Assembly (NCBI GenBank): GCA_030159075.1
Contig: BROG01000127.1
Coordinates: 1,241,501 to 1,305,500 of the forward strand
Length of the DNA stretch: 64,000 nt
Reading direction: 5' to 3'
Source of the DNA: Atrina japonica
Taxonomy: Eukaryota; Mollusca; Bivalvia; Pterioida; Pinnidae
Shown here: one piece after another, positions 33,290-44,994 of the stretch
Layout of the letters: the number at the start of each line of letters is the position of its first letter
Position numbering within the stretch: position 1 is the stretch's first letter
The notes under the pieces: generated by a model
The model's input: only the letters and a program-made list of their open reading frames with translations
Database searches by the model: none
What the model was told of the DNA's origin: nothing
Made by a program: the position numbers and the translations under genes

Positions 33290-34740
33290 TCTAACCTTCC
33301 AGTAAATACTCTTCTAGTGACAATGGATGTTACATCTTTATATACTGATATCCCACGTGTCGAAGGAATGGAGGCTTGCAGAGAAGTCTGGGAAAGCAGA
33401 GAAATCACTGGCCACACTTCTGAAACATGTATTAAAATTAAACAACGTCATATTTAATGGTGAATACTACCTGTAGATTAGCGGTACTGCAGTGGGAACT
33501 GAAATGTCTCCTTCTTATGCCAGTGTTTTCATGGGGAGATTTGAACGTAATCTGCTCAGTCAATCACCTTTTAGGCCCCTCAGCTGGTTACGTTTCATTG
33601 ATGACATCGAGATAATGTGGACTGGTGGTCAGAATAATCTCGACAATTTCATCCAATTCGCTATAAACTGATTCCATCAAATTCAACGTGGATATTTCTG
33701 AATCCAAATACATACTCTTGGATACTATATCTACTCTGGTTGATGGAAATGTTGAGTTTAGTCTTCACACCAAACCTCAGATTCATCTATACATAATGCC
33801 ATTTAGCTGTCATCCACCTCACACCTTCAAAGGAATACCAGAAGGTTTAACCAACAAAGTTCACCGAATCTGTTCATCTACAGCTACTTTCCTAAAAGCC
33901 AAGACTGTGCAAACTGCAGTTCATGAGATTTCCAGCAAAGATAGAAACACTCTACTGCAATAGAACTCTAAAAAGGAAAGCAGCAGAGTTCCTCCTCTGG
34001 TGACTACTTACCACCCTGTCTTGAAGAACCTTACTAACATTCTTTGGGAGAATTTGCAGACTCTCCACAACAATGATAGAATGGCAAATGTCTTCAAGAA
34101 CTGTCATTGGTTTCTTATAGACAGCCCAGAAATCTTATGGACATGGTAGTTAGAACCAGAATAGACAATCCTCTGCCAATAGGCAGCTTCAAAACTTGTC
34201 TAGATAACAGATGTCTGTTTTGTAAACACAGCAATGATACTAATAACTTCTGGAGCACCACTACGGGATGCAGCTATATGAGTTTACCAAGCAAATCATG
34301 TAACACCAATAACTACGTCTATCTCATCAATTACAAAGTTTGCGAGAAACAATATGTTGGTGAAACTGGAGACCTCCAAAGATGCATCAATAATCCCCGG
34401 TCTACCATTAAAACTAAACAAACTCCAGGAAGCTGTGGGCAAAACTTAAAAATTAACAGTGCAAATTGAAGATTGCACTTATAAGTCTACACCCCTCAAA
34501 GCTCTAAAATAGCAGTGCACTAATTTAAATACACATACAGTATTCTTTGGTAGTTTAGTTATATTGTTATTCACTTATTTGATTTCAATTTTGATATAGA
34601 CATTTTGTAGCCATGTTTTGTAACATGTCACAGCTACATCGTATTCCAGTTGTGTGTGCGGAGTGAGAGTGTGTATGTGTGTGTTATTAATATTATTTCA
34701 ATCATTCCATCCTGAAAAAGGGACATTTTTGTCTGTGTGA
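33290..34740 (+). pseudogene. Penelope-like retroelement remnant (reverse transcriptase + GIY-YIG endonuclease)
   Basis: Translated in shifting frames, the block gives LLVTMDVTSLYTDIPRVEGM (RT core), then [20 protein letters not shown] and RFIDDIE at 33591-33611 (the catalytic xxDD), LSWL, and further on RVPPLVTTYHPVLKNLTNIL. A GIY-YIG-type endonuclease segment follows (NNYVYLINYKVCEKQYVGET, about 34300-34370). These are ordered as in Penelope-like elements. The copy is dead: frame changes near 33415, 33675 and 34110, a TAG near 33477, TGA near 33669 and TAG at 33961. The 3' end has the short hairpin CTGAAAAAGGGACATTTTTG around 34711. It sits 0.6 kb downstream of the TFB2M stop, on the same strand. 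Confidence 0.85.
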
Positions 34741-34744
34741 TCTA

Positions 34745-34793
34745 GTCAATTTTTATATAAATATATATATATATACATGTATATATATATACA
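34745..34793. repeat. (AT)n microsatellite
   Basis: Short TATATA runs separate the Penelope remnant from the next MITE. Confidence 0.8.
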
Positions 34794-35233
34794 CAGTAGA
34801 ACTTCAATGAGTCTTAAATAATTTTGTTATTTAATGCTACTTATAAACATTTTATAATTCGAACTTTTATGAGTCGAATTTCTCAATGTTTCTAATAATT
34901 TTTTGGGCCCATTTCTATAAAAACAACGAAAATTCCTACATATAATTTGAAGTCAAAATTTACATGTGTACGAAATCGCCCCATGATAATTCTTATCCTT
35001 CTCATAGACTCTCAATGTTTTAAATTCACGAAAATTAAATTAAATTTAGCACTAATTATTGATCATAATGACAGTTTATGTCTCTAATGGTTTTGAGGCA
35101 GTCATATATACCTTATACAACCTGTAAACCTAAAAACGTATGGTTCTCAGTTACCATCCATGAGCCGAAATCCCTATGTATTGAACTTTTCTAAGTGGTT
35201 ACTTGATCTTTGACTCATGTAAGTTCTACTGTA
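34793..35233. mobile_element. 440-bp MITE with CAGTAGAACTT ends
   Basis: CAGTAGAACTTCAATGAGTC at the left is mirrored by GACTCATGTAAGTTCTACTG at the right. GAGTCGAA-like words repeat inside. The element is inserted in an AT microsatellite, which continues on the other side at 35236-35310. Confidence 0.75.
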
Positions 35234-35247
35234 TGTGTATATATATA

Positions 35248-35295
<48 letters not shown>

Positions 35296-35487
35296 TATAT
35301 ATATGAATTACTAAATGTATTTATAATGAGGGTATTCTATAGTTATGTTTATAATTTTCGTTTAATTAAACATATACTAGTAAATAAAATGCATATCATT
35401 ATTGTTTAAATTAAATATTATCACCTTTGTGCTGTGTGTTATTATTCTAGTCACACAAAAAATGTTGTGGTGCTGCATGTTAGTGGT

Positions 35488-36265
35488 AAATATCAACATC
35501 TTGGTGCTGTGAGTTATCAACATGGTATTAAATATAAACATCTTAGTGCTGTGTTATCAATGTGGTATTAAATATAAACATCTTAGTGCTGTGTTATCAA
35601 CATGGTATTAAATATAAACATTTTAGTGCTATGTTATCAACATGGTATTAAATATAAACTTCTTAGTGCTGTGTTATCAACTTGGTATTAAATATAAACA
35701 TCTTAGTGCTGTGTTATCAATATGGTATTATATATAAACATCTTAGTGCTGTTATCAACTTGGTATTAAATATAAACATCTTAGTGTTGTGTTATCAGCT
35801 TGGTATTAAATATAAACATCTTAGTGTTGTGTTATCAACTTGGTATTAAATATAAACATCTTAGTGCTGTGTTATCAACTTGGCATTACATATAAACATC
35901 TATGTGCTGTGCTATCAACCTTGTGATAAATATAAACATCTTAGTGCTGTGTTATCAACCTTGTGATAAGTATAAACTTCTTGGTAGTGTGTGTTTTTAA
36001 CATGGTATTATATATAAACATCTTAGTGCTGTGTTATTAACTTGGTATTAAATATAAACATCTTAGTGCTGTGTTATCAATTTGGTATTAAATATAAACA
36101 TCTTAGTGCTGTGTTATTAACTTAGTATTAAATATAAACATCTTAGTGCTGTGTTATCAATTTGGTATTAAATATAAACATCTTAGTGCTGTGTTATTAA
36201 CTTAGTATTAAATATAAACATCTTAGTGCTGTGTTATCAACCTTGTGATAAGTATAAACTTCATG
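35488..36265 (+). repeat. 40-bp minisatellite, about 19 copies
   Basis: The unit TATTAAATATAAACATCTTA then GTGCTGTGTTATCAACTTGG repeats with small length changes. The last copies alternate two variants (TATCAATTTGG and TATTAACTTAG), suggesting an 80-bp dimer. Confidence 0.93.
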
Positions 36266-38219
36266 CTGTTCTTGTATATTGACAGCCTACTTTGTACATT
36301 TTGGAGACTTGACCATTTTCATTTTCTGAGTTTCACATCATTGGAGTAACAAAAACTTTCTGTATCCACATATGTATAAATAGGTCAGGTCTAAAGACAT
36401 GAGAACTAACCCATAGCTGATGTCATATACTGTTAAAAAGATTTACTTATTTTGGAGAAAGAAACAATTTTAATTTAATTTAATAATAATATACATTGTA
36501 TATTTCAAATGGAAAAGAAATTATTCATTGTTCATTGTAAGTACTCATAAGATAAGGAAATGCACAATTTTGTATGATTCAGAATAAGATTTTCAGTATA
36601 CAAATAATAAATGTCATGTTTCAATGTCGGATAATTGTCTCCCTTTAATCATGTTTTATAAAATGGCTTATTGTTTTACATATTTTAAAGTTCAACGCAA
36701 ATACAAGGAAATAATATTATTTTAAAGGGACATGTTTTCCCAAATATTATTTTTTCCTTTTTTACTATTTAGATTGATATATGATAGCAAGAAAGAGATA
36801 TACACAGGCATAAAAATTCTTAATTCCTGTATATTTTACGAAAATTGCTTGAGAAACCCATCTTGACACTTTTTCACTTGCAATTGATTAATTCAACCTT
36901 TCTGTTTGTAAATGTATATTATACTGGACGTGGCCTTATTTTCACAAAATATAAGGGAATATAAGATTTTTTATGCTTGTTTATAGCTCTTATTTGTTAT
37001 TGTACATCAAGTAAAAGTAATTAAAGTAGACAAAATCGAAATGATTTCTTTTGGTAAACACAGCTAATGCCCCTTGAAATATCTCAACAGTCAAAACAAA
37101 ATACAAGTATTTGTTTAAAGTATCTAAATATATGTTTAAAGAAAAAAAAACATTTATTTGCAAATCCATTAAAGATGTACTGTTTGTTTCCTGGGGCAGT
37201 ATTAGATTTCTATGTCAAATGCTGTATAATTCTTCTTATTTTAAATGTTGTTATTACAAAATGCTGGCATTCTTATATCTGAAATGCATCTATGTTTAGT
37301 GATAATGTCATGTAAGGGATTTGTTTTTGTTACTATTTTTGTTACAATACCTTGAATTTACATACACCATAGACAAATCAGTATTTTCTGTATTAAATGT
37401 TTCATATCGTATTATATTAATGCTAGAGTCATAATAGGAATAAATTATTTCCATGTATAAACACTCATTTTATTGATTATCTTTTTGTTTGTATGTTAAG
37501 CTGTAATGGGATTATTTATAAATTATTTATATTTATAAATTTTTAAAACAATATTTTGTCCCACTGTTATCAAATTTGTTAGCTATTATTTGCAGTGGTG
37601 TATTTTCAATTACAGAAATCTATACGTATAATATAGAAATGCATTTGTTTGTATTTTATTTCTGTGTTTAAGACCTATATAAGCACATATATACCACATA
37701 GTGACCTAAGGAATAAATTTATTTCACTGGTTGAATTTTAGCCTTGTCTTTGTAATTAATCACTGACTGCTATATCACACACACATGCACACACACATAA
37801 ACACATATTTTTGTTTGTTTAGTTCAGGGTTGTGAAACTTATTATTTTTTCACTTATGGGCAATGTCACCCGAAGCTTTTGAAGTAAAACAAATATTGAT
37901 TTGATTTCATTGGACCATTGTAGTAATGATTAATTTACCACATGTATTGTGCCGTGTGATCTCAGTTTTTAAACGATTCAAATCTGAAGCAATTGAGAAA
38001 AGTAAGAGGCACCATCTAACAGCAGTTCATCTACTTACTAGTCAGATGTGGAACTTAGGATTATTTTAAAATACTATATGACCTCTTCCTACTTACTTCA
38101 TAAATTTGCTAATTATATCTACAATTGTCTATAAGTGTTTTGATTGGTTGACATACAATAAGGAAGTACATGATAAAAACAGTTGTTGATATCGGATTTA
38201 TTGTTTTCACATTTAACAC
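36266..38219. other. No gene seen
   Basis: AT-rich DNA containing dispersed-repeat copy 2 (36770-37085). The open frames at 37067-37299 lie within that copy and are not supported as genes. Confidence 0.45.
36770..37085 (+). repeat. Dispersed repeat, copy 2 of 3
   Basis: GACACTTTTTCACTTGCAATTG, TTTATAGCTCTTATTTGTTA and TTGTACATCAAGTAAAAGTA occur in the same order as at 6.0 kb. Confidence 0.6.
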
Positions 38220-38310
38220 TTAACTCATCAACCTCTGAAAAGCAATGGACTCTTCTGTAAATCAATGACTTGGACTAGTCCAAATGTATCTTTAGGGCTG
38301 AATGAGTTAA
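38220..38310. mobile_element. 91-bp TTAA MITE, family B
   Basis: TTAACTCATCAACC at the left, GCTGAATGAGTTAA at the right; this is the best preserved ends of the family. Confidence 0.85.
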
Positions 38311-38356
38311 AGAACAATTATCCAGTTTTCCTGGATTGAAAGGTCATCTGTTTATT

Positions 38357-39742
38357 AGCTCACCTGGCCCAAAGTGGCAAGTGAGCTATTGCTATAAGCC
38401 AAAGGGCAGGCGTCCATCTATTAACTTTTGCATTTAAACATTTTCTTCTCAAGAACCAGTGGGCCAATTATAACAAACTTGGCATATAGCATCCCCATGT
38501 GAAGCCGCATAAAGTTTGCGAATTAAAAAGGGATAAAACCAATAGGGTCCTAAAAGGGGTAAAAAAGGACCAAAACTTGGTACATCTTTAAAAATCTTCT
38601 ACTCATGAACTGATGATCAGATAAGTTTCAAATTTTGTATGCATGATTGTAAAGTCAATATCTACAAAGTTTGTCAATGAAAATGAAATCTGTCCATAAA
38701 CAAGCCACTAGGGGATGCTTCAGTAACACAGGGTATATTTGTATTACAAATTGTTTAATAACTCAAAACTGATCGACTTTTTGTATACAAAGATATATGA
38801 AAAAGTTGTTAGGAATTATCTGAGGATCATTTTGACAAAATTTCAAGGTAATGGGGTCAAAGGTCAGGTCACAGGAACCTAAATAAATGGAAAATATAAG
38901 TTTATTTTGTAAACCTTTCAACAATTTTGACTACTTCTCCAGACCCATTTGACCAATTTGAACCAAACTGCATAAAGATATTTTTAAGTGAGTTATTTCC
39001 CCTTTTTTGTGAATTTTTCATGTGTGTGGAAGTTTTCTGACATTATCTTGAAAAGTATAATAACTAGAGTAAAAGTGAAAGAAGCAGAAATGTTAGGCAT
39101 GCAAAGATCTACAAAAAGTCAAAGGGGCCGAAATTGTCAGGTTGCCCTTTATGTGAGTTATTTCCGCTTTTTTGTGAATTTTTCATGTGTGTGGAAGTTT
39201 TCTGACATTATCTTGAAAAGTATAATAGCTAGAGTATAGGTGAAAGAAGCAAAAATGTTCAGCATGCAAAGATCTACTAAAACGTCAGCGGGCCAAAATT
39301 GTCAGGTCACCCCTTATTGGAGTTATTTCCCTTTTAAGTAGATTTTTCATGTTTTTGACAGTTTTGTCCTATTATCTTGAAAAGAGTAATAGATAGAAAG
39401 AGAAAGAAGCAAAAATGTTCAGTACGTAAAGATCTACGAAAAAATCAACAGGAATTAAATTGTCAGGTTGACCCTTATGGGGGTTATTTCCCCTTTTAAG
39501 TGGATATTTTCATGTTTTGAACTGTTTTTTCCCTATTGTTCAGTGATCACCACCATGCTTTTGGTTTGCTTTTCAGTATATTGTCAGTAAAATACATTTT
39601 ACTCGGGTGATATTAAGGTCCAATGAACCTACTGGTTTTCATGTTTATAAGCGATTTTATTACACATTTTTTATGTTTTCTGCAATTTTGACCAATTTTG
39701 CCAGGTGAGCGGCTTAAGGCCCCTTAGGCCTCTTGTTTATCA
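38357..39742. mobile_element. Interspersed repeat with TTAGCTCACCTGG ends and an internal 165-bp tandem repeat
   Basis: It begins TTAGCTCACCTGGCCCAAAG and ends TTAAGGCCCCTTAGGCCTCT. A unit beginning GTTATTTCCCCTTTTTTGTG occurs at 38992, 39157, 39322 and 39483 (165, 165 and 161 bp spacing). It is related to 5368-6000 by its ends. Confidence 0.65.
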
Positions 39743-40227
39743 TATACCTATGTTTGTAGGCGTATTACCGGTAGTCTGTCATTTTAAATGCAGTTTTCTC
39801 TAAAAAAAATCAATACTACAGGCAGAATTTCGGTAATAAAACATTACTTATGACCTATGCCTGAAGGATATACATATTAAAAGAAACCTAGATCTACACT
39901 TGTTTAGTATGTTAAAGTAATTTTGAAGTTCTTAGCCAAAACCGGACTTAGATTGTAGCGTTCTCATATCTATATCAATTGACTTTCACTATATTCCGAG
40001 TTAAAGCAAGAGTTGTTCTATAATTTCACTTTTATATAGTCTTATGTTAAATTTCGACTTAAATTGTTACACCATTTTGATGCTGGAAACATATCTTCAA
40101 TGAATGTTGCAACATCCGCATATGAATAATTTTATTACAGATCCAAAAGATTATATAACCCTCTCTCAGTTTCACTACACGCTTATATTGGATCATTTCT
40201 CTCGCTTTGTTTTATGTTGGAATGTTG

Positions 40228-40439
40228 CTTTATGTGACACTTTCAGTCATGTGGTGGAGACCAATTCTTAGTGGTGGAGGAGAGAAGTCGGTTACAATAA
40301 ACATGGAAAGAGACCACCGACCTTACGCAAGGAATTTGTCAAAATTTCCAGCGGACATCAAACCCGTATTTACTAAAGGCATGATACTTCATGGTTTAAA
40401 GCGCTATGCTTTAACCATTCTTCTGTGGAATCCCCCCCC
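40228..40439 (-). mobile_element. tRNA-derived SINE
   Basis: GTGGTGGAGGAGAGAAGTCG, AGAGACCACCGACCTTACGC, and at the head (minus strand) AGAATGGTTAAAGCATAGCG, which is A-box-like. It ends in a C run at 40431-40439. Confidence 0.7.
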
Positions 40440-40447
40440 GCATATAA

Positions 40448-40538
40448 TTAACCCTTTCAACCCTACAGACCATGATAGATTGGTTTTAAACAATAGAAAA
40501 GAGAATACCATTTAGATACTGGGGTGTGAAAGGGTTAA
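40448..40538. mobile_element. 91-bp TTAA MITE, family A
   Basis: TTAACCCTTTCAACCCTACA ... GGGGTGTGAAAGGGTTAA; close match to 19731-19820. Confidence 0.88.
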
Positions 40539-40539
40539 G

Positions 40540-40900
40540 GGGCATTATCTGTGTTTACAAAAATAATAATCCGATTTTTTTTCTATGTATAGTTGCTTAA
40601 AGGGGCATTAGCTGTGTTTACCTAAAACTGTTTTTTCGCTTTTTTCTACTTTTACTTCTTGTACTTGATGTACAATAACAAATAAGAGCTATACACAGGC
40701 ACACAAATCTTATGTTCCTTGATATTTTGTGAAAATAAGTTCAGGTCCAGTGTGGTATGCATGAACAAATAGAAAGATTGAATTAATCAATTGCAAGTGA
40801 AAAAGTGCCAAACTGGATTTCTCAAGAAATTTTCACAAAATATATGGCGGTTTAAGAAACTTTATGCCTGTGCATATCATTTTTTTATTGTATTTCACTC
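40540..40900 (-). repeat. Dispersed repeat, copy 3 of 3 (reversed)
   Basis: CTTGATGTACAATAACAAAT, AAGAGCTATACACAGGCA, TTGAATTAATCAATTGCAAG and TGAAAAAGTGCC are the reverse complement of copies at 6.0 and 36.8 kb. Confidence 0.6.
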
Positions 40901-40920
40901 TTAGTAGAAAACAGGAAAGA

Positions 40921-40960
40921 CCCCCCCCCCCCCCCCCAAAAAAAAAAAAAAAAAAAAAAA
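40921..40960 (+). repeat. C17 followed by A23
   Basis: A run of 17 C directly followed by a run of 23 A. Run lengths of this kind are easily miscalled. Confidence 0.8.
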
Positions 40961-41284
40961 GATAATTATTTAGATTTTGGAATATCGATATATTACAGTG
41001 TAAGACTGTGGAAGTGAACAATCGTGACAAGATTCGAAGTGGAAGGAAGTATTTATTGAACAACTACAGAGAGATAACAGAATTAAACAATTGAGTGCAC
41101 ATTGCAAGTATTATTAATGAAAGCAGATGTAGGCCAATCCGTGGTACTAAACACTCACACTTAAGTGTATATGACGTCATCGAATTTCCTTTTGTGAGAT
41201 ACTGTGTTATGGAAAACGTGTTTTTTTTTTATGGAAATCGTGTTTTCCATAGGAACTACAGACGGAAAACCTAATCCGTTTGAC

Positions 41285-41285
<1 letters not shown>

Positions 41286-41314
<29 letters not shown>
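41286..41314 (+). repeat. (TAA)n microsatellite
   Basis: About nine TAA triplets. Confidence 0.85.
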
Positions 41315-41315
<1 letters not shown>

Positions 41316-41544
41316 TACTTATAACACACATGTAATAATAATTCAAATTGTAACAAAGTTCAGTTTTTATATTGGTGTGTATACATTGATATTGAGTAAG
41401 CAACATTTTGCACCTATTGGAATTCAAGAAGTAATAGTGTCAGTAGAAAGAAAGAAAATTACATCATGTTTAAAATATTTACAACCACTGCGTGGTTGCC
41501 ACTGCTGCTGTAAACTCTCCTAACACTGAGATAGTAGTTTTTTA

Positions 41545-41825
41545 CAATGGTCACTCATAGATTTGACAATAACTTTAAGTTTAGTATTCGAAATTGTCCA
41601 ATGTTAATCAGATTGGTATATTGTCTCCTGTACCTCCTTACGAGTGATACTTTAATATCTCTATTTTTATATATCTATTTATTTTCAGAATTACACATCT
41701 TTTTTTAATTCGAGCTTAATCTTTAAAGTTCTATTGACAGAAACGATCATCTTGAACGTTTCTTTGTTTTGTCTTTGTTGTAAAAATTTTAACCTTGGTA
41801 TAATGGTTATGATATATGCTAGGGT
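41545..41825 (+). repeat. Local dispersed repeat family (ACAGAAACGATC), copy 1
   Basis: Starts TTACAATGGTCACTCATAGA and contains ATTGACAGAAACGATCATCT and TTTAACCTTGGTATAATGG. Other copies: 43588-43740, 44815-44945, 44995-45180, 52155-52325, all in the same orientation. Confidence 0.6.
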
Positions 41826-41934
41826 CTGCTCATCGTACGAACATTTCATGTCATCATAAGATTTTGCCACACGGAAATGTATAAGAGATAATGTCAACAT
41901 ATTGCACATTACTGCCGATATAATAAGGACTTAC

Positions 41935-42124
41935 AATGTCTTGGCGGGATGTTAAAGAACATGACTCGGTATATCTTTAGCATTTTCACTATCTGAAATG
42001 TTGAATACTTCTTTGATAGAAGTTGTTGGGTCATCTGTGCTGATTGTGTCCGGACAGGCGTTCGCGGTTTACCATTCATGACATGAATTGACAGCAGAAT
42101 GACAACCGTGACTATTGCTTTCAC
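41935..42124 (-). CDS. Possible first exon of a secreted peptide
   Basis: An ATG at 42124 opens a classic signal-peptide-like start (MKAIVTVVILLSIHVMNG) followed by a basic segment. The frame reaches a good donor (GACATT|GTAAGT) after 190 nt. No downstream exon is recognisable. In another frame the same DNA reads a more acidic segment (TISTDDPTTSIKEVF) to a stop, so a one-base error or a different splice could change the product. A hydrophobic start of this length can arise by chance, so this is weak. Confidence 0.25.
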
Positions 42125-42163
42125 CGCTGGATCTCCCAGAGGTCAATATTTGTCCAGTATATA

Positions 42164-43363
42164 TACAGTCTAACGCCGGTTATCCGGATTTTTCACTCGT
42201 ACGGACAAATGTCATGTCTCGAATTTCGAACATACATCTTTTAAATTCACTGATAAAAGTTTCACAAAATGTCTTGTTTTTCTAACCGTGAACGAAATAG
42301 CAACAGAACATCTGTCATTCCGTTTAATGTTTTAAATAATTGTGTTGTTTTTGGTTTTTATAATGGATGTGAGATAAAACTACAGCCGACATACCTCAAC
42401 ATTGAGATTCACAACTGTCGTAACAAATGTCCGTAAAGAAGATTCAATCATTAAAACTACAACTTCAAAAACATTTCAAATAGATACATATTTCTGATTT
42501 CTTACAAATGTACCATATCAGATTCAATCCTTATTTTGTTTTCATATGGATTAGTGCTATGGGTAAACGCGAGCCAAGAATGTATTACTGACTGTCCACA
42601 AGTTGGGAAATATCGAGGGTGAGATACGTGGAGGAAAGGTACAAAAATTAATTCAGAATAATGACACTACCAAGTCATGTAAAATTAAATTTTCTCACCC
42701 GTGTAAGCTGTTTAAAATGATATATGTCACGTACAAAATTAAGACATTGACGGCTAGAAACAATAATAGCTTTAACAAGCAATTTGATTATGATTTAAGC
42801 AGTAATGTGCTACAGACGCCTCATATCGGACCCCATGCTATGAAAATCTAGGTCGAGACTCGTTTGCGACTGACCAAAGTGTAAGATTTTTTCAAATCAC
42901 AGTGACTTTTAGGACTTAAGATAATATCAGTGAGCTAGCACTTACGTGATTTTCCCATTCTTATTAACGGGAGAACAAATGTAGGTGTAAATTTAACGTC
43001 AAGAAGTAGGCTACATGAGGATCTAGATCTACACGTGATTTTCAAATTATACATGCTAACATGAAGTGAAATCGTAGTTTTTTCATACATACATGTATGT
43101 TAAGTCTATATTTTACCAGCGCAAGCTTTATGAATTGCTACTTTTACTTCTACTCATCATCAATTAATTAAAAGAACAACATGCCTGTGAAAACATCGAT
43201 GTTTCTTCAGTGACATGTTCACTGAGAATAGCCAGCTTTAGACTAGCTAAATTTTGGATGTACAGACATACTTTAACAATATAATCGATCATCCGGACGA
43301 CCGATTTTCCGGACTTTTTATTTGTCTCCCACTCAGTCCGAATAATTGGCGTTGGACTGTATA
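42164..43363. mobile_element. 1.2-kb TIR element with TACAGTC(T/C)AACGCC ends
   Basis: TATACAGTCTAACGCCGGTT at the left is mirrored by ATTGGCGTTGGACTGTATA at the right, with TA borders. Subterminal CCGGA words repeat (TTATCCGG, CATCCGGACG, TTTTCCGGAC). The interior shows no transposase; the open frame at 42603-42851 is not recognised. Probably a non-autonomous pogo/Tigger-like element. Confidence 0.75.
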
Positions 43364-43587
43364 TACATGTATTTATAAACCTATAACAATGGTATTATTT
43401 TAAATATGTACAACAACTGCGTCATTGTCGCTGCCTGAGGACCGTTTTAGTCCCAAAGAGGTACACATACACCCAGTTGCTGGTATTTAGGTACCCGCTG
43501 ATTATTTTATGATAAAGTTATATTACATATAAATACGAGGACAAAAATTAAGAAAAAGAAACTTCAAAAAATAAGGTAATCATTATA

Positions 43588-43740
43588 ACAGTGGTTACTC
43601 TTAAACGGATTTGACAAAAAGTTTTTGCAATACCACCTTTTTATCTTGGAGCTGTATATTTGTTAAATTCGAGCTCAATCGGTGTAGTCTTATTGACAGA
43701 ACCGACCGTCTCGAACATTCATTTTGGCTTTTTTTTTTCT
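43588..43740 (+). repeat. Local dispersed repeat family, copy 2
   Basis: ACAGTGGTTACTCTTAAACG, AATTCGAGCTCAATCGG, TATTGACAGAACCGACCGTC. Confidence 0.65.
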
Positions 43741-44009
43741 TTTTAAATCTATGCTATAGACTTAAGGCAATATGATCTGTCGTGTACGGAAATTTAACAT
43801 GCAGTAATTATGTAACACTTCATCTCATATACATAAGAAAATGACCATTTGGTTGTTTACTGAACAAACACGTATTGTCAGAATAAACTTGCCAAATGTA
43901 ACCCGTTGTGACTGTTGAATACTCGCAAATTAAATTTCGTTATTTTTTTTACTAAATAAACCGATTTACGTAAATAATAACGACTGTGATTTTACTGACA
44001 TTGCTTTAG

Positions 44010-44365
44010 CTTTAACATGCATTGTAAAAGTTCTTAATCTAGAGTTAAACTCCGTGTCAACGAAAGCACTTGTAATTCGAAAACGGATTTTGATGTAAAT
44101 TCTCGTTTGTATTTCATATTCATGAGAAATTAAATTATTATAGGTGAATAATATCGACCGCGTTTTACGTACATACTGAGTCAGCTTCAACAGATATTTG
44201 AACATACATAGTAAAGTGCTTGACCTACAGGTTAACCGAGTGTCAAGGAAGCACTTGCCATTCGAAAACGGATTCTGATGAAGATTCTTGTATGTATTTC
44301 ATATTCATGCGAAACAAAATTATCATATGTGAATAATAACAACCGCGTTTTACTAACACAAAGAC
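44010..44365 (+). repeat. 186-bp tandem duplication (2 units)
   Basis: ATTCGAAAACGGATT occurs at 44074 and 44260; flanking blocks (AAAGCACTTG / GAAGCACTTG, TTTCATATTCATG, ACCGCGTTTTAC) keep the same order in both units. Confidence 0.8.
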
Positions 44366-44521
44366 CTTTTCACGTTAACTACGGACCTGTGACTTTGAGT
44401 GGCAAATACCCGCAAAGACATTGACGTTTAATTGTTACTTGACGTCATTTCCCGGGAATCTGTATCATTTTGTCACTCAAAATTACAGGACCGCAATTAT
44501 CGTGAATGGGTCTATGGGGCT

Positions 44522-44714
44522 AATGTATGTACCACGTGATATCCGATAACGTTTGTGCGGGACTACTGTTTCTATTAGTAATGGAATGACGCTAAAAGAC
44601 GATATCCCGCGCTAACGTCATTTCAGCCGGAATATTACGTAGAGTTACGTTCCATCACCATTGGAGATACTAGTATCGCACAAACGTTACCGTTATTACG
44701 TGCTACATGAATCA
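44522..44714. repeat. Near-palindromic foldback element
   Basis: Left arm 44526-44590 (TACCACGTGATATCCGATAA, CGTTTGTGCGGGACTACT) pairs with right arm 44648-44712 (minus strand GTAGCACGTAATAACGGTAA, CGTTTGTGCGATACTAGT). The centre is about 57 bp. No ORF. Confidence 0.75.
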
Positions 44715-44814
44715 GTCCCAAATTCTAAACTTCTCAAAAACTAATAAAATTTTACATTGGGAACACTTATTCAAAGTTGGCAACGCAATTAGAATGATAA
44801 TTTGGTCTTTTATG

Positions 44815-44945
44815 ATACCACTACTTTCAGATATAAATCTGTATCAGTTTTGTGCTCAACTAATGATGTCTTTATGACAGAATCGATCGTCTTGGGCATT
44901 TGTTTTTGTCTCCTTTGTAAAACTATAACTATGTATTGTTAGTAA
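44815..44945 (+). repeat. Local dispersed repeat family, copy 3
   Basis: GCTCAACTAATGATGTCTTT and GACAGAATCGATCGTCTTGG match the family; the 5' part is diverged. Confidence 0.5.
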
Positions 44946-44994
44946 TTTGTTTATAAATTTAAAATTCTAAATTCTTTTAAAGTTAAGATAGCCA

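Noticed and set aside
40833..41063. Minus-strand open frame with FFFFFFGGGGG
   Set aside because: Product of the C17/A23 homopolymer runs.
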